From the NCBI GenBank assembly GCA_963573385.1, contig CAUYLG010026597.1:62001-126000 (forward strand): a stretch of 64,000 bases of DNA. Reading direction: 5' to 3'. The notes beneath the pieces were generated by a model. It was not told where the DNA came from, searched no databases, and saw only the letters and a program-made list of their open reading frames with translations. This document shows positions 11,715 through 24,496 of the stretch, in pieces (the first letter of the stretch is position 1; every line of letters starts with the position of its first letter). The stretch is from Cacajao melanocephalus. Taxonomy: Eukaryota > Chordata > Mammalia > Primates > Pitheciidae. The translations under genes and the position numbers were made by a program.

Positions 11715-11945
11715 AGCAGCAATGGCACCAACAACAGATACTTATTAAGCCCTTGCTATGAGTCAGGTGTTGGTGGGCTAAGGAAGTTACACTGAGCAAC
11801 TCTGTTAATCTTGACAATTCTGTGAAGTAAGTTGTCTTTTTTATCCCCAGTTTACATAAAAAGAAATGGAGGCTTTACGAAGTTAGTTAGGGAACTGGCC
11901 AGTAGCCTCCAGATGGTGATATGGTAGAGCCAGAATTGTGAGCGA
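11715..11945 (+). repeat. MIR SINE, + strand
   Basis: Contains ACAGATACTTATTAAGCCCT, TATGAGTCAGGTGTTGG, TCTGTTAATCTTGACAATTC, TTATCCCCAGTTTACATAAA and GTAGAGCCAGAATTGTGAG, the MIR order. A short (CAA)n tract precedes it. Confidence 0.85.
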
Positions 11946-12240
11946 CCTTATTAATTGATTAATTAAAATTCTTGGGCCTTCAAAAATGACTTTCTTACAT
12001 CACCTTATCCTGTGATACCTGATTGTGTCAGTAGATCTTAATCACACACAGGGAAAAGCCTGTTCTACTCATCTGAGTGTATCTGTGTGTCTCTGTGTGT
12101 AAAATATTCTGTATGAAAACACTTGCATTTTGATTTTTCTGTTCAATATAGCATAAGTCTATTTCCATCTGTTTCCATATAGGGAAACTCTTCATATTGG
12201 AGTTTTAGTAGTGGCACTTATATTTTTTCAGAAGGATATA

Positions 12241-12432
12241 CAGGTTGAATATACCCAAGTCCAAAATCCGAAATGCTCCAAAATCCAGAACTAAATGTTC
12301 ATTGGAGCATTTAATTATCAGATTAGGGATGCTTAACTAGTAAGTGTAATACAAATATTCCAAAATCTGAAAAAATCAGAAACCCAAAACACTTCTGATC
12401 CCACGTGTTTTGGATAAAGGATACCCAACCTG
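12241..12432. mobile_element. Small Tigger-type (MER44/Tigger7-like) DNA transposon
   Basis: A 192-base palindromic non-autonomous element. The left end CAGGTTGAATATACCCAAG and right end GGATACCCAACCTG are inverted repeats, and both flanks carry TA (12239-12240 and 12433-12434), the pogo/Tigger target duplication. Internal CCAAAATCCGAAATGCTCCA and its inverted partner complete the symmetry. It sits in AT-rich DNA that may itself be an old L1. Confidence 0.85.
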
Positions 12433-13783
12433 TACAGTATTTGGCTTACATAGCCAGTCTCTTGTCGGACATTTAGGTTAGGTCTAAACTTCTTTGGTTT
12501 TCTTTCATTTTTTTTCTGGATTTTTTTCTAGACTCAATTCCCAGAGGCAGAACTATACGGCTAATTTTGCCATACCCTCCTCACTCCATCAGGAAAAAAT
12601 ATTTGATAACCAGTGAGGTATAATTTTCTAGTTTTGCCATTGCCTTGCCAGACGTGTGTGTTTAAGGGGAACAAGAGGATCCTCAGTATCGTTCATTTGT
12701 ATTTCTTTAGTCTCCACTGAAGCTGAGCTTTTCCTTTGCTTGCTCAGGTACTCTTTGTAACTTTCTCTTTGTGGTTGGTCCACTCCTGTCTTTCAGATTG
12801 GAGAGGATTCAGATACACAGGGAAGAGGTGTGGTATGGCAAAGGAGAAGAGCCCAGAGCATGTTTTCAGGTTGGTGAGGAGATGCATTTAGGGCAGGGTG
12901 CTGTTGTGCTTAGGCAAAGACTTGGGTGACAGCTGAAAGGCAGGTTGGGACCAGGTGCAGGAGGGGCCTGGGTGCCAGGGAACCTCCTGTTGTACTTCCG
13001 GCAACTGCTCTAATGCAGGTCATCCACAGAAGGACTGATCCTAAATTTTTGATGAACTGGCAGAAATATCAAAATCTGGTTCTGGCCCCTATGTCAGACC
13101 TTTCTCTGGCTTGTTTCAAACTCTGTCCCACCCTCTTTAAACCCCACCGGGCAGCGCAGCTCGGCTGATAGACATTCTCCATTAAGGGCTGCCTCAGACT
13201 CCTCTCCAACCTGTACCCACCTGTCTGCTCCCTTGGGGGCTATTGATAAGGAGCCCAGAGTGTGGGTGACTGCAGGGAAACATCGAAGAAGAGATTTGGT
13301 AGGGGCTGGGGCAGGAGAGAGAAGCCCCCATGGGGTTCAGGGATTCTATAGAGAAAATTCAGAACCCTGGACTGGTTAGAAGAGGAGAACCCAGGAGAAG
13401 AAAAACAGGCAGCCTTGTTGAGATATTCATGTTATTCCAGGGGGTGGAATAACAGCTGGTGAGGGAAGCCCCTGTGTACAGAGCCCCTTGTATGTTCTTC
13501 ATGTGTCACCTGACTATGGTGTGGTGTTTCTGTGAGTGCCAGCCTCAAGGCCTCGATTTTCACTTTTTATATTGCAACATGGCTTCTCCTTGACTTCTTT
13601 CATCCTGTCCCAGAAAGAAAATCAAGACCCTGGGACATAATGAGCCAGAAATAGTGTTGCGTGCCTCATGTCAGTAAAACGTTGCCATCCACAGAGCCCT
13701 GGGGTTCTCTGAGGGCTTTCTGGTGAGGAGCCAGGTGGGTGGACTCCAATGCTCCCTTCTCCATGTCAGCCACTGTATCTGAT
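12433..13783. other. Intron, no recognised gene
   Basis: The first ~330 bases resemble an old L1 3' UTR (ATTTGTATTTCTTTAGTCTC), possibly continuous with 12080-12240. The rest (12770-13783) is GC-moderate and appears single-copy. No gene is supported. Confidence 0.4.
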
Positions 13784-14154
13784 TGTATTAGTCTATTCTC
13801 ACGCTGCTAATAAAGACATACCCGAGACTGGGTAATTTATAAAAGAAAGAGGTTTAATTGACTCACAGTTCCACAGGGCTGTGCAGGCCTCAGAAAACTT
13901 ACAGTCGTGGCGGGAGGGGAAGGAAACACATCCTTCACGTGGTGGCAGCAAGGAGAAGTGCTGAGCAAAAGGGGGAAAGCCCCTCATAAAACCGTCATAG
14001 CTCATGAGAACTCACTCATTAGCACGAGAACAGCATGAGGATAATTGCCCCCATGATCCAATCACCTCCCACCGGGTACCTCCCGCAACACATGGGGATT
14101 ATGGGAACTACAATTGATGATGAAATTTGGGTAGGGACACAGACAAACCGTGTC
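13784..14154 (-). repeat. ERVL-MaLR (MST/THE1-class) solo LTR, minus strand
   Basis: Bounded by TG...CA: TGTATTAGTCTATTCTCACG at the left and AGACAAACCGTGTCA at the right. Inside are ACATACCCGAGACTGGGTAA, TTGACTCACAGTTCCACAGG, CAGTCGTGGCGGGAGGGGAA and CCATGATCCAATCACCTCCC. It reads as a reversed MST/THE1 LTR with no internal region. Confidence 0.92.
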
Positions 14155-15711
<1,557 letters not shown>

Positions 15712-15810
15712 TAAAAAGTTAAAGTCCCCATATTCTCTCTTCCCAAATCACATTTAGAGGTGACTTCTGTTCATGTTTGCTCATGGATCTTTTGGGACTG
15801 TTGTCTAAGT

Positions 15811-16015
15811 TTATATATATATATATATGTATATATATTAAATATATGTAATTTATTACATACCAAATATCATATATGTGATGTGTATCACCTATTTACT
15901 TAAATATTTGTTTGTTGAGTGATAAACAGGAATTATCCCATTTCTTTCTCTCTCCATGTATGTATGTCTTGGTAGGTATGTGTCTGTCTATCTATCATCT
16001 GTCTGTGTATTAATT
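15811..16015. repeat. AT and tetranucleotide simple repeats
   Basis: A (TA)n tract at about 15811-15860, then a decayed TATG/TCTG/TCTA tract at about 15955-16010. Confidence 0.85.
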
Positions 16016-16429
16016 TATCCATTGTTTATCTGTTATCCAAGGCCTCACCAAGTTGACATCTGTGTAGACACTGAAGGTGGTGAGAACACCTTGTTATTAA
16101 TTTCTCTTTCCACTTAAAAACTGTCTTGGAACTCTGAGTTAGGATGTGTGAAGCGGCCTCCCTGTTTATGTCTGGATGGGATTTATGGTGTGCAGGGACT
16201 TAACTGTTCTTCTCTGATGGCCATCTGGGCTGCCTACAAAAGGACCCGCTTCTGGCAAACCTGGCTAGGGCCAGTCTCTGTAGTGCTTTTCCAGGCCCTG
16301 TTGTTTTAATTTTAGTTTCTAAATGAGGGTGAGCATCTTCTCCTGTTCCTGCCACTTGTGTCTCTCCCTGGGCGTTGCCTGGGTGCCGTCTTGCTGCAGA
16401 AACAGTGGTGGTGATGCAGGGGCATTCAG

Positions 16430-16600
16430 CCACATGACCTCGAACAAATGACCTAGCCTCTCTGGGCCAGAGTCTTCATTTATAAGATGCAGATATTCAT
16501 ACCTCATGGGTTGGGGGTAAAGAATAAGTGAATTAGTTTATAGGAAGCCCTTAACATATTTGGTGGCTTGTGGTAGACATTTGATAAATATTAGCCATTA
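16430..16600 (+). repeat. MIR SINE 3' half, + strand
   Basis: Contains AACAAATGACCTAGCCTCTC, TTCATTTATAAGATGCAGAT, CATACCTCATGGGTTGGGGG and a CATTTGATAAATATTAGCC tail. Confidence 0.8.
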
Positions 16601-16734
16601 TTTCCATTTTTCTCCCTTTTTCTAACTGGGTCTTTATATTTCTCTATTTGTTTTTTAGATAACTTTACGTGTGGTACACATATGTGAATCCTTTCTTATG
16701 TATGCTAACCAGTACTCATAAAATGGCTGCCATA

Positions 16735-17060
16735 TACCATAAACTGTTTAGACAAATAACTGCAATACCTCCTACCGTGATGGAGACATGCAGAAGATAC
16801 TGTGGGGCCATAGGTAAGGGCACCGAAGCCACTTTAGGGGAAGGAATTATTGAGGGCTTCTTGGAGGAGGTGATGCATAAGTGGAATCTGATAAAATGAG
16901 CTGGAATAACTGGGGAAAATGGCAGGGATATCAGGAGGTGATGACAGCATATACAAGGGCATATAGCTGAGGGACAGGCTCTGGGTGCCTGTTGACACTT
17001 CACAAAGAATACAGCAGCCCAGCCAATTGTAGAGCATCCCGCACGGGCAGCTGAGCTCCA
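16735..17060 (-). repeat. Possible L2 LINE fragment, minus strand
   Basis: GAGGGCTTCTTGGAGGAGGT and the surrounding purine-rich sequence resemble reversed L2 sequence near the end of its ORF2. The match is weak and boundaries are uncertain. Confidence 0.4.
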
Positions 17061-17119
17061 GGGAATTCCTTGTGTGGTCAGGATTGTCCTAAGAACCAGA
17101 TGGATGGAAGCCCACCCCA

Positions 17120-17500
17120 TCTCTCTGTGTTCTGCATGTGTGACTCCCTCTGCCCGAATGCCCCCCGTTGTGAGCCCACACATGAGTAGTAACCTCTACT
17201 CATCTTGCAGGTCTGGCTCAAGCAGCGAGTCCCTCATGGGAACCTTTGCTGACTGCCAGCGTAGCTCCATTTCCGTTTTTATTTGCACACGTGGAATAGT
17301 GTTTCTTGGTTGACAGCACTGACCTCGGTGTGTACTGGTCACACTGATTATTCGAATAATCTCTTCCTGTCTCACTTGATCAGAAGCTCCACTAGGGGAG
17401 GGATAGTCTCTGTTTTTGCTCACAGCTATATCTCCAACACCTGACAATGCTGGGCCCTTAGCAGGTGCTTAAGAAATGAATGAATGAGTGAATGAATAGA
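17120..17500 (+). repeat. L2 LINE 3' end, + strand
   Basis: Ends in the characteristic L2 tail: GAAGCTCCACTAGGGGAGGG, CACAGCTATATCTCCAACAC, CTTAGCAGGTGCTTAAGAAA and repeats of TGAA. The upstream CTCTACTCATCTTGCAGGTC matches the segment just before it in L2. Confidence 0.8.
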
Positions 17501-17804
17501 TGAAAGAGAGGAGGCAAGAAGCTGGTTCTGCTCTAAGATGGGGGTCCTGAGGCCAGGTCCACCCACTGCAAACCCTTCTGACAAGTGTCCAAGCTGCCCA
17601 TCCCCTGTCCCAGTCTTGCCCTCTCTCCTTGAGTTGTCCTGGGTGCTGGCTTCACAGCCCCTGCTCGTGGTGACATGTCCTGGAGAGCTCGTGTTTCATT
17701 CTTTGCAGCAACAACAGGATTCCCTTCACATTGGCTCGTCTGGTGACTTGTTGCCATCTGCCATGATGGCCTACATGCCATGCTCCTCTTCCCTTCATAT
17801 TCAC

Positions 17805-17906
17805 GAAGTCACAGTGGACTCTTAATAAAGCGCCAGGCTCCCTCCCTCATCAAGGACGAAGTCACAGTGGATAATAAAGTGCTGAGCTCCCTCCCCTATC
17901 AAGGAC
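17805..17906 (+). repeat. Two-copy tandem duplication (~50 bp)
   Basis: Unit 1 (17805-17857) and unit 2 (17858-17906) both begin GAAGTCACAGTGGA and end CTCCCTCC..ATCAAGGAC, each with an AATAAAG inside. Unit 2 is about four bases shorter. Confidence 0.9.
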
Positions 17907-18841
17907 ATTGTGAGTCCTTTTCAGCAGAGTACGTCTCATTTGGGCTGCCGTCTCTGTATTTTGTGCCAGTTCTTCGCTATGAGAGAGCAAGTGCCCAACT
18001 CATGCAATTTATGACCTGCTTTGATGGTAATGTAGGACATGAAATTGGTGGACTTCTTAATAGAAGTGACAGTTGCAGGAAGGATTGTAAGATTTCACCC
18101 TTACAATTGGTCTGACTTTGTAGGTAGCGTAGAGCAGAAGAAACTAGGAAGAGCAGGTACGGGCTTTGGAGACAGAGGCTCCTAGTGTTCAAATTCAAAT
18201 GCTACCTCTTGGTGAGCATCTCCAGGCAGGTCTTAGCAGCTTTTGAGCCTCAGTTTTCACCTCTATAGTAGCAGAATCCCAAGCCTGCCAGAAAGGACGA
18301 AGCTGTGGGTCCTGGCAGGCTGTTGGTGCCTCGTGAGTCTTCATTTTTCTTCTCCTTTGTCAGAACCTGCTTCGCGTGGCACTTCCTGCTTTGCTCAAGA
18401 TTGTGCTTTTCTACCCCACCCTTGGCCTGCCCTGTCACTTTCTCATTGATCCTAGGATCCTAAGTTTTATTCTGCTGTGTGAGTCAGCAAGGCGAATTCG
18501 AGAAGGATAGCCTCTGGGTACCTGTTGCCACATCACAAGGAATGGGTCACGGGACAGTGGACTCTGCAACTTTTGTGACTTCTCGTTGGAAGTTAGAGCC
18601 CTGCGTTTTCCACATGCCATCTTGGTAACAGTGCCACTGAATCGGAGTTTCTGCCTCCCAGTTTGTTCTTTCTTCTTCTGTTCCTCTATGGAGCTCTGGG
18701 AGCTTCTCCCAGCTTCAGCCCCTTTCCCGATTCCCTTCCACTTCACCACCCTGGCAGAAAGAGCATCTGTCCTGAGTTCCTGGAGCTTTAACAAGACATC
18801 TCCATCTCTGGCTTGGCTTCCACCGGCGACTCTTCGTATTA
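17907..18841. other. Intron; one MIR piece, otherwise unrecognised
   Basis: Bases about 18150-18270 resemble a MIR (ACGGGCTTTGGAGACAGAGG, TTTTGAGCCTCAGTTTTCAC). The remainder appears single-copy with no supported gene. Confidence 0.5.
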
Positions 18842-18924
18842 TTAGATTGGTGAAAAAGTAATTGCGGTCTTTGCTATTTTTTTTTTTAATGGGAAAAACC
18901 TCATTTACTTTTGCACCAACCTAA
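18842..18924. mobile_element. MADE1 (Hsmar1-derived mariner MITE)
   Basis: An 83-base near-palindrome beginning TTAGATTGGTGAAAAAGTAA and ending TACTTTTGCACCAACCTAA, around a central T-run, with TA on both sides. This is the whole MADE1 element, a non-autonomous relative of the Hsmar1 mariner transposon. RNA from either strand could fold into a hairpin of about 35 base pairs. Confidence 0.95.
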
Positions 18925-19279
18925 TACTTGGTGACGTTCAATGAGAAACAACTGGCCACAAGATCTATTGAGCTGCTGTGTTTGCCAGGCATGGCATTGG
19001 ATGCTGAGGATACAGCCCAGCTTCTATTCTGTGGGAAGAACTGAGGAAAGAGACAAATATGATGGTGAACTGGGAACAGATATGGGAGGGCCCTGCATGA
19101 ACATGGATCCCACCAAAACAAGATTATAGACACAACTTCCACCTGAAGGATGCATAGAGGTTGGTCAGGCAAAGAGGAGAGGGGAGAGTGTTCTGGACAG
19201 TAGGAACTATATTTTAATTGAGAAGATTTGTAGTAAGTATGTAACATCTATTTTGAGCATCATTAATAAATGCCATTTG

Positions 19280-19430
19280 TGATTTCTTCATCAAATATTT
19301 ATTAAGTGACTGCTGTGAGCTAGTATTGTATAGCTAGAAGCAGGTCCCAGCATGCCTCGTTCTGGGGGTATGATGAATAAGACAAGACGTTCACGGTTTA
19401 GGAAAGAAAACAGATAAATAGGGAAATAAC
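19280..19430 (-). repeat. L2 LINE 3' end, minus strand
   Basis: Reversed L2 tail: TTCATCAAATATTTATTAAG, TGACTGCTGTGAGCTAGTAT, GGGGGTATGATGAATAAGAC, with AAACAGATAAATAGG following. Confidence 0.75.
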
Positions 19431-19449
19431 AAAGTGACAATCTCCATAC

Positions 19450-19690
19450 CATGTCAAAATAGCCAACATTTACTGAGCCCTTGCTAAGCCAAACCCTCTT
19501 GGAGGCACTGGCGGTAACTCAGTTAATCCTAGCAGGGAGGTTCATTACCCTTCCCATTTCACAGGTATGAAAACTGAGGTATATGCAGGTGTAGTAGCTT
19601 GCCTACAGTCTATTAGTCGGTAGGTGGCTGTCCCAGGATTCAGATCTAATTGTCCTGGCTTGAGACCTACATGCTTAAATGCTGCTTTTC
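19450..19690 (+). repeat. MIR SINE, + strand
   Basis: Nearly complete MIR: AATAGCCAACATTTACTGAG, AACTCAGTTAATCCTAGCAG, CCCATTTCACAGGTATGAAA, CAGTCTATTAGTCGGTAGG, TCCCAGGATTCAGATCTAAT. Confidence 0.9.
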
Positions 19691-19804
19691 TGCTTCTTTA
19701 TAGAGACGGGGCTATCTGGGAGGCCAGAAGAGGGCTACATCATATTTGGAAAACTTTTTTAAATTTTCTGTCCTTTTAAGATCATTTTCTCCCCTATAAT
19801 TGCA

Positions 19805-20240
19805 TTAAAGAGGCATTCGATTTGCACACACTGTGTGGTGGGGACCAAGGCCGTAGAGATGACCAGCTCTGTCTTCCAAAGAACTCTAGGCTTATTAAGC
19901 TGATTAAGGGATCAGCTGGTCCCCAGTGACCTGCCGCAAAGCTGAGCATGCGAACTCAGGAAGGCCCAGGCCACGGGAGCCCTGGGGATGGGCTGTTCCT
20001 GGCACTTGGGGAGGAAGAGACAGCTGTCTGGAAGAGAAGCATTTTAAGTGGCCCTGAAGGATTAGATGTGTGAAGATGGACGGAAGCAACATTCCTAGCC
20101 AAGGGGACAGCGGAAGTAATGGCTCAGAGGCTGGAAAACTCAGTTTCTGAGAACCTCAGACAGTCCTGGAAATTAAGGTGTTTAAGGGGCAAGAGTGAGA
20201 GCTAACGCCATAAAACAGGGTGAGGCCAGAAGGCGGAGGC
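19805..20240 (-). repeat. Probable L2 LINE fragment, minus strand
   Basis: CAACATTCCTAGCCAAGGGGA and AAGTAATGGCTCAGAGGCTGG follow the reversed L2 order of 'GCATTCCAGG... AGGGAACAGCA... GTGCAAAGGC'. It is strongly diverged, so the family is uncertain. Confidence 0.4.
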
Positions 20241-20497
20241 ATGTGAGTTTTTGAGCAGAAGAGTTGCAAGAAAAAGTGATAAAAATGAATATTAAAGGAA
20301 GTAACTTTATACTTTGATACCCTATAGAATATTTTGCCACGTACTGGGATCCTGGCATAATAGAGGTTTTGGATTCAGCATGGACTTGGAGAGTTTTCAT
20401 GCAGGAGACCTGAGTTGATCTGTAGAAAAAGTTCCTTTTAATCAGGTTACTTTTGCATTTTGAATTCATGCTTTATACTGCTGTTTAAAACATTTAG

Positions 20498-20787
20498 TTG
20501 GGGCACGGTGGCTCACGCCTGTAATCCCAGCACTTCTTTGGGAGGCTGAGGTGGGTGGATTGCCTGAGCCCAGGAGTTTGAGACCAGCCTGGGCAACATG
20601 GTGAAACCCCGTCTCTACTAGAAATACAAAAGTTAGCTGCGTGTGGTGACGGGTGCCTGTAATTCTAGCTACTCAGGAGGCTGAGGCAGGAGAATCACGT
20701 TCGCAGGACATGGAAGTTGCAGTGAGCCAGGATCACACCGTTACACTCCAGCCTGGGCGACGAGTGAAACTCCATCTCAAAAAAAAA
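20498..20787 (+). repeat. Alu SINE, + strand
   Basis: Full-length dimer from GGGGCACGGTGGCTCACGCC to a short A-tail. TTTAAAACAT on the left and TTTAAACAT on the right look like its target duplication. Confidence 0.96.
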
Positions 20788-21198
20788 TTTTTAAACATCT
20801 AACAATGAACATCGTAAGATGTATCTAATCACCACATCCAGCACTTCTAAGTAATCTGAAAACCTAAACTTTCCTAAAATTCAAAGTGTAAGGATTTTAT
20901 CGGGCATAATTATGACATGCCAGATGATGGCTAACTGTGGCTAAGATTTTGTTTTTCTTGAATGCACCTGTGAATTTGAGCTCTGCTGTTGCATTCAGGC
21001 TGTGAGAGCAAGGATTCTGTACATGGGAGTAGGTAGTGAGACGGTGACTGGCCGTGAGATTCTGATACTTCTTCAGAGTCCAGGGTGCACGTTGGTCTCA
21101 CATCTCTAAGCATGAGTAGAGGAGTGATCAGAGGGGTTTTCCAACTCCAGCCCTCCTCCTCCCCCTCTTTAAAGATTCTAACCTCCCTGCCCCCACTG

Positions 21199-21483
21199 TT
21201 TTTTTCTTCTTTGAGATGGAGTCTCACTCTGTCGCCCAGGCTGGAGTGCCGTGGGGCGATCTTGGCTCACTGCAACCTCCATCTCCTGGGTTCAAGTGTT
21301 TCTCTTGCCCCAGCCTCCCAAGTAGCCAGGATTACAGGCGTGCACCACGTGCCTGGCTAATTTTTGTATTTTTAGTAGAGATTGGGTTTCACCATGTTGG
21401 CCAGGCTGGTCTGAACTCCTGACCTCAAGTGATCTGCCTGCCTCAAGTGTTAGGATGACAGGCGTGAGCCACCACGCTTGGGC
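21199..21483 (-). repeat. Alu SINE, minus strand
   Basis: Reversed full-length Alu from the T-run and GAGATGGAGTCTCACTCTGT to GGCGTGAGCCACCACGCTTG. Confidence 0.96.
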
Positions 21484-22368
<885 letters not shown>

Positions 22369-22444
22369 CTATGTCTTTTGATCAAGAAGTTTGATCATCA
22401 GAACTTCGATAGGCCGTCCATTATAAGTCTAGTGTTTACTCATT

Positions 22445-22566
22445 TATTCGCTCATTCATTTATTCAAAAAGGAATGACTCGTGCCCTTCTTTGTGCTGGA
22501 CCCCCACTGGCTCTGAATGTATACGAATAACTAAAAGAGCCCTTGCCTTTAAGAATGCCAGATACA
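22445..22566 (-). repeat. L2 LINE 3' end, minus strand
   Basis: Reversed L2 tail (TCATTTATTCGCTCATTCAT, CTTTGTGCTGGACCCCCAC, GAGCCCTTGCCTTTAAGAAT). It is cut off by the L1 tail that follows. Confidence 0.7.
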
Positions 22567-22682
22567 GGTGATGGGGAGGAAGGCAGCAAATCACACTGCC
22601 ATGTGTGTACCTGTGCAACAATCTTGCACGTTCTTCACATGTACCCCAAAACCTAAAATGCAATTAAAAAAAAGAAAAAAAA
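22567..22682 (+). repeat. 5'-truncated primate L1 3' end, + strand
   Basis: L1 3' UTR of a primate-class element: CACTGCCATGTGTGTACCTG, CAACAATCTTGCACGTTCTT, CACATGTACCCCAAAACCTA, then an A-rich tail. Only about 115 bases were inserted. Confidence 0.9.
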
Positions 22683-22924
22683 ATCCATCTAGGGGCTAGC
22701 AGGGAGCCAGAGATTTGAGAAAAGCCTTGTCAAGATCTGGAAGGTAGGCATGATGATTTTCTACAGTGTGATTCCCTCCACTGTCCAGTACAGTAGCCAC
22801 CAGCCACAGATGGTTAGAGTTATATTTCAGTTAGTTGAAATTAAACAGAAAATTAAAATTTCAATAGCCTTATGTGGATTCTGGCTACTGTATTAGACAA
22901 TGCAGATGTTGAACTTTTTCATCA

Positions 22925-23048
22925 TTGCAGGATGTTCTGAATCAGACTGTAAGCTCTTTGAAGGCAGATCCATGTCTGCCTCTGCCCATCAGTGTACCCT
23001 AGGTGCCAAGCATCTGGTGAACACTCAGTATGTACTGAATGACCATGG
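22925..23048 (+). repeat. L2 LINE 3' end, + strand
   Basis: GACTGTAAGCTCTTTGAAGG, TCAGTGTACCCTAGGTGCC and ACACTCAGTATGTACTGAAT give the L2 tail. Confidence 0.75.
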
Positions 23049-23579
23049 GAGAGAATAATAAGGAGTGTAAAAGAAGAATGTACGAACAACCAGAAGAGGA
23101 GTACACCGCTCTGGAAGAATGTCCAGAAGAGGTATCCCTCAAGCTGTATCAAAAAGGAGGGAGGAAGGGTGCTTGCTCCAGAAGGGAGAATGATGGTGGT
23201 CTCACTAACTTCCTTCTGTGTTCTGATGTCTCAAGCCACACAAGGTGTTACTATTTTCTTTGCAAGGGAAGGAAAATTCATAGCACTCATGCTGTGTTTT
23301 CTCCTTGGGCATCTTTGAGAGGTGAGATCTCACTCAGAGGGCCAGATGTGATATAAATACGAGTTAGTCATCTAGGTGTGAGATCAACTGGATTGCAGAA
23401 AACAAATGTTTTCATGCATGAGGCCAGTACAAAGCTTTGCAAGCGTGTCTGTCACACGGAGGCTTAGTGATCTGTGAGTGAGGTGAATATGAAATGCACC
23501 ATTAGGAATGTTATTAAGAATTTGGTGTGGGGTATATTGTGATTGCAGGAGTGAGTTCCCCTGCCTGATTGTTTGCTTA
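23049..23579. other. Intron, no recognised gene
   Basis: Apparently single-copy. The 105-residue frame at 23039-23356 has no domain I recognise and starts inside an L2 tail. Confidence 0.5.
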
Positions 23580-23765
23580 TCCAGTCATTAGATAAACACC
23601 TGGTTAAGCAGGTGCTGTCTTCTAGGCACTGTGCTCTGTGCTGTAGACACAAAGGTGAATACATCTCGGGCTTATCCCTCAAGAGGCCACAGTCTGGTGG
23701 GGACTTCAGGTAGGTGTATGGATGATGATAACATAATGAAATGAGCTCTTCTTGGTAAAACGTCA
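23580..23765 (-). repeat. L2 LINE 3' end, minus strand
   Basis: CAGTCATTAGATAAACACCT, TCTAGGCACTGTGCTCTGTG, TAGACACAAAGGTGAATACA and AGGCCACAGTCTGGTGGGGA in reversed L2 order. Confidence 0.7.
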
Positions 23766-23949
23766 CATGACTCAGGAATCAGGTGTAGCGTCCACATTTT
23801 CTTTTCTCCTTTGTTCAGCAAAGTCTGGGCTCTGAATGAGAAAAGCAGAACATCCATCAGAGCCAACACCATGAGGAGGGCCAGAGACCAGGGTTAGTTT
23901 CAGTGTCTTAATGCTTGAATCTAGCATCAAGCTTGATCAACATGCTGCA

Positions 23950-24115
23950 GTTTGACCCTCATACTGGCACATTCCAGTGGCATGGCCTTGGGTTTTGGTT
24001 TTCTCATCCATAAAATGGGGATATAAACAGTGTCCTACAGGGTAGTGATGAGGATGGAATGAAACCACCTATGTGAATCCCATAGTAGGCACTCAGCAGC
24101 TTGTGAGTATTGCAC
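23950..24115 (+). repeat. MIR SINE 3' half, + strand
   Basis: CATGGCCTTGGGTTTTGGTT, CTCATCCATAAAATGGGGAT, AGTGATGAGGATGGAATGAA and CATAGTAGGCACTCAGCAGC follow the MIR 3' order. Confidence 0.85.
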
Positions 24116-24496
24116 ATTTGCGAGATTGGATTCTAGGGAAGATACCAAAGTGACACTGAGAGTCTCCATTTCAGACTGTTCGGGGGGCAGGTGTAGATCG
24201 CTTCTACCCCAGCTGCCCATGATAATCCAGGAGCCTCCCTATTTTTTTTTAAAGATGTAACAATTGTATTTATTATTATAATTAAATAAAATTTACAAAA
24301 AAGCCAAGCTGATACATAGGCAAGGGATTCTTTTTTTTTTTTTGTCTTTTTTTTTTTTTTTTTTTACTTTAGGTGTATACTATATCTGGCATTTCTCCCC
24401 ATGTTATCCCTCCCCACCCCCCACTGTCCTCCCCTACCCCCACAACTGCCCCTAGTGTGTGATGCTCCTCTCCCTGAGTCCATGTGTTCTCATTGT

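Noticed and set aside
13784..14154. Complete endogenous retrovirus
   Set aside because: Only a solo LTR is present; no gag, pol or env sequence flanks this or any other LTR in the window.
16716..17183. 155-residue frame on the minus strand
   Set aside because: No domain, low-information Cys/Ser/Pro-rich sequence, probably a chance frame over old L2 sequence.
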